Assembly: GCA_903879765.1 (NCBI GenBank) | Contig: CAIRMS010000300.1 | Coordinates: forward strand, 1 to 8,571 | Source of the DNA: an uncultured Flavobacteriales bacterium | Lineage (GTDB): Bacteria; Bacteroidota; Bacteroidia; Flavobacteriales_D; Crocinitomicaceae | Direction of reading: 5' to 3' | Length of the DNA stretch: 8,571 nt | In this document: piece after piece, positions 7,201 through 8,571 of the stretch | Position numbering within the stretch: position 1 is the first letter of the stretch | Layout of the letters: each line of letters starts with the position of its first letter | Notes under the pieces: generated by a model | Seen by the model: only the letters and a program-made list of their open reading frames with translations | What the model was told of the DNA's origin: nothing | Database searches by the model: none | Program-made: the position numbers and the translations under genes

Positions 7201-8571
7201 AACATCAATAGTCTTATAGCGGGCAACTATTCAGTGAATATTGTTGATGACCATCAATGTTTTTTAACAGGCAATTTTGTTGTTACGCAACCTCAAAATC
7301 CTCTTGCACTTTCTGAAACTCATACTGATGCAGGTTGTTTTGGCCCTGGTTCAATCGATTTAACAACTACAGGTGGAACGGCGCCTTACTCTTTCTTCTG
7401 GGACAACTTGGTTTTTGTTGAAGATCAATTATCGGTTCCTGGAGGCACTTATGAAGTGCAAGTTGAGGACGGTAATGGTTGTGCGGATTCTCTAACCGTG
7501 ACCATTCAGAATTTGGCGGTGCCAATATTTCTAAATATCTCAGGTCAAAATATTTTATGTCAATTTGCTTCAACTGGATCAGTCGATTTAGTCGTTTCAG
7601 GTGGTGTTCCGCCATTCTCATTTTTATGGTCGAATGGAAATACAACGGAAGATATTTCCCAACTTCCTGCTGGAACGTATTCAGTGGTTGTTACCGATGC
7701 AAATAATTGTACAGAAACGATTTCTTTGGGACTTACAGAACCTACGTCATCAACGGTGATTACAGAAACTCATACGAATGCAAATTGTCTAGATTCTGTT
7801 GCAGGATCAATAAATATCACTGTTTCGGGTGGTACACCTGGATACACATATAGTTGGAACAACGGTGCCACTACGCAAGATATTTCGGCTCTACAAAATG
7901 GTAATTATGAAGTGACCGTTTTCGATTCCAATGGTTGTCCGGAGGTATTATTAGTTCCAATTCTAGATCCATCAAATACTGTTGCTGTTTCAGCTGTTGT
8001 TGGAAACGTCAATTGTTTTGGTGGAGCTGATGGGAATATTAACCTTAGTCCAAGTGGCGGATTTCCAGGATATGTATTTGATTGGGGAACAGGAGCAGTG
8101 GAAGAGGATGTTACAAATCTTTCTCCTGGACAATATTATGTAAATGTCGAGGATGTTTTGGGTTGTGGTGTTTTCTTGAGTTTTAATGTAACTCAGCCAG
8201 CGCTTCCATTAACAATAGCGGGAACAGTATACAATGTCGTATGTCTTGGTGATACAAATGGAATTGTTGACTTAACAATTACAGGTGGAACACCAATATT
8301 TTCATATTTGTGGAACAATGGCGAAACAACTCAAGATATTTATGACCTAACCGCCGGAACATATTCTGTCGTTGTCACAGACTTAAATGGCTGTACGTCA
8401 AATTATAGTGGGATTGTCAATCAACCAGGTTCAGCCATATCAATGACTTTGTATCCAACTTCTGCCTTATGTTTTGGGACACCAACAGGAAGCATTGATT
8501 TAAGTGTATCAGGAGGAGTCCCGGGTTATACGTATAGTTGGAGTAATGGAACAACGACACAAGATTTAACA
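4279..8571 (+). CDS. Giant secreted surface protein with DUF11-like, Ig/PKD-like and SprB repeats, 3' truncated by window edge
   Basis: 1431 codons without a stop, continuing past the window. The start is ATG 4279, the first Met after an in-frame TAA at 4261. Residues 1-32 are a signal peptide (core VLFFSLIFLLGSF, cleavage VFS before Q33). Residues 33-360 form a beta-rich module containing NCSEISWAGLYWGGK (about 110-123), a motif I associate with large Bacteroidota surface proteins. Residues about 365-530 resemble DUF11, with PGDILEYTVIGKNIGSD near the start. Residues 541-625 are Ig/PKD-like (LCPGDTLQL, FWSGPQGF, SGVYELDI, ending VVNPLP). From residue 626 SprB repeats run to the edge. In Flavobacterium johnsoniae SprB is a mobile adhesin for gliding, secreted by the type IX system. 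Here the C-terminal sorting domain is not visible, so type IX export, and any role in gliding or attachment, is inference. Confidence 0.92.
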   Translation, partial: MNDLKSYYTLRLHVLFFSLIFLLGSFSVHVFSQVVSPFSIREQIQQKGGIRFVSNVSVTCNSGTSCTSGQNQIPPSGTSQNNNFTMSYVDIDGDPTTFMSSSDSLNLANCSEISWAGLYWGGKITTSTTNYANRSQIKIKVGNGSYQQLIADQTINNTTGAVTYFCFKEITSIVQSAGIKARFTVADQINQVNSTNLFGGWTIVVVYKNTAESYKNLTVFDGLANVSQGTASNTVTIPISGFLTPLSGGVNFELGVIAYDGDRSQTGDQLLFNGVGSNYVQVSDVLHNATDMFNSTIAYNGVLTPFRIPSYNNTLGYDASVYIPNNTAQNYLNNGASSANIRVTTSSETILTRVLTSAIDIYEPDLRATVYVNDLNGGVVLPGDILEYTVIGKNIGSDISLNTLMTDTLDIRTSYVPNSISYLNGAFSGPKTDVSGDDQAEYDAANRVIKTRVGTGATSSVGGQMINSPTGIDSTAIRFQVQVSSDCLILSCDSTLENKAYIFGTGNLSGNLVTNNGTSDVYDAFGCPTSSNNELTISTVNCPSVDFSVNDPLCPGDTLQLTAAYSQWANYFWSGPQGFTSTIHNPFVSNISLLNSGVYELDISFNGSLCTFNNVTNSIVVNPLPIVSLVNSSNVTCFNASNGSILTSAQGTNPVTYLWSNANTTNALSGLAPGNYNLTVQDGNTCITDTMFSITQPDSLVVSTLSLFNYNGYDISCFNYSDGSVGATVIGGTSPYIYAWSNGQTTSVITGLSAGIYTVTVTDANGCSAVSSITLTQPSDLQISSVIQNVLCYGGNNGSVNATITGGVFPYSILWSNGPVNQSINNLVAGQYEINVTDINGCVDSLTSSVLQPNQPLSCSHTQVDVLCYGEATGSINLAVNGGTPGYQFSWSTAQTSEDLSNLPTGFYSVLVTDANNCTVSYGATIQQPTAPLSFSGLVTPIGCYGNSNGAVNIAVSGGTPGYTFLWNNTQTTQNINSLIAGNYSVNIVDDHQCFLTGNFVVTQPQNPLALSETHTDAGCFGPGSIDLTTTGGTAPYSFFWDNLVFVEDQLSVPGGTYEVQVEDGNGCADSLTVTIQNLAVPIFLNISGQNILCQFASTGSVDLVVSGGVPPFSFLWSNGNTTEDISQLPAGTYSVVVTDANNCTETISLGLTEPTSSTVITETHTNANCLDSVAGSINITVSGGTPGYTYSWNNGATTQDISALQNGNYEVTVFDSNGCPEVLLVPILDPSNTVAVSAVVGNVNCFGGADGNINLSPSGGFPGYVFDWGTGAVEEDVTNLSPGQYYVNVEDVLGCGVFLSFNVTQPALPLTIAGTVYNVVCLGDTNGIVDLTITGGTPIFSYLWNNGETTQDIYDLTAGTYSVVVTDLNGCTSNYSGIVNQPGSAISMTLYPTSALCFGTPTGSIDLSVSGGVPGYTYSWSNGTTTQDLT
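6154..8571 (+). repeat. Tandem SprB-type protein repeats, ten complete plus one partial
   Basis: Units, cut after the (T/Q)QP-like end: 6154-6369, 6370-6612, 6613-6837, 6838-7065, 7066-7293, 7294-7512, 7513-7743, 7744-7971, 7972-8199, 8200-8427, 8428-8571 (partial). Five units (4, 5, 8, 9, 10) are exactly 76 codons; the others are 72-81. Each has the pattern C(F/Y)G...GS(I/V)...(S/T)GG(T/V)PxYxxxWSNG.TT.DI..L.AGxYxVxVTDxNGC...TQP. Two Cys per unit are kept, one near the start and one in the NGC/NNC turn, suggesting a disulfide in each unit; unit 4 has one extra Cys (SCSH). The match is to the SprB repeat family (PF13573). At DNA level the units have diverged strongly, so this is a protein repeat and not a recent DNA duplication. 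Confidence 0.9.

Noticed and set aside
5054..7706. Several open frames of 70-100 codons on both strands inside the giant gene (for example 5054-5275, 5721-5951, 6027-6245, 6879-7184, 7367-7645, 7479-7706)
   Set aside because: All are out of frame with a continuous 1431-codon reading frame that has signal peptide, domains and repeats.
6154..8571. Regular spacing of about 228 bases considered as a DNA repeat array or CRISPR-like structure
   Set aside because: The periodicity is at protein level; codons differ freely between units and there are no identical short repeats with unique spacers.

Overview
The window looks like chromosomal DNA from a member of the Bacteroidota, most likely Flavobacteriales; a Fluviicola/Crocinitomix-like or related lineage is my guess. 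Four things point there: SprB-type repeats in a very large secreted protein; promoter boxes of the Bacteroidota form TAnnTTTG; no clear Shine-Dalgarno sequences before the starts; and a small membrane protein with a CSQC motif of a type I associate with this phylum. The genus is inference only.

Layout. Bases 1-711 hold the 3' two-thirds of a medium-chain (VAT-1/quinone-oxidoreductase-like) dehydrogenase. It meets a small convergent gene (708-953, minus) whose stop codon overlaps its own. That small gene is divergent from a two-gene unit on the plus strand: a TPR lipoprotein (1019-2026), which overlaps by ATGA a polytopic membrane protein (2023-2610). Bases 954-1018 carry a well-formed minus-strand promoter and a plus-strand -7 box lying almost on the lipoprotein start. 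After a 31-base gap with its own promoter box and a perfect small palindrome comes an acyl-CoA (propionyl-CoA-type) carboxylase carboxyltransferase subunit (2642-4183). The second half, 4279 to the end, is a single open frame of 1431 codons that runs off the window. It encodes a secreted surface protein: signal peptide, an N-terminal beta-rich module with a WAGLYWGG motif, a DUF11-like domain, an Ig/PKD-like domain, then ten complete SprB repeats and part of an eleventh.

How they fit. The carboxyltransferase needs a biotin carboxylase and a biotin carrier protein, neither of which is here. The lipoprotein and membrane protein are probably translated in a coupled way and may act together in the envelope; their role is unknown. 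The large protein resembles the SprB-family adhesins that Bacteroidota export by the type IX system and use for gliding or attachment. Its C-terminal sorting domain lies beyond the window, so the route is inferred. No RNA genes, insertion sequences, CRISPR arrays or phage genes were seen. I see no clear-cut novel system. The most unusual items are the synonymous divergence among the SprB repeats, the leader palindromes, the possibly leaderless lipoprotein gene, the Cys at a substrate-selecting position of the carboxyltransferase, and the small CxxC membrane protein.
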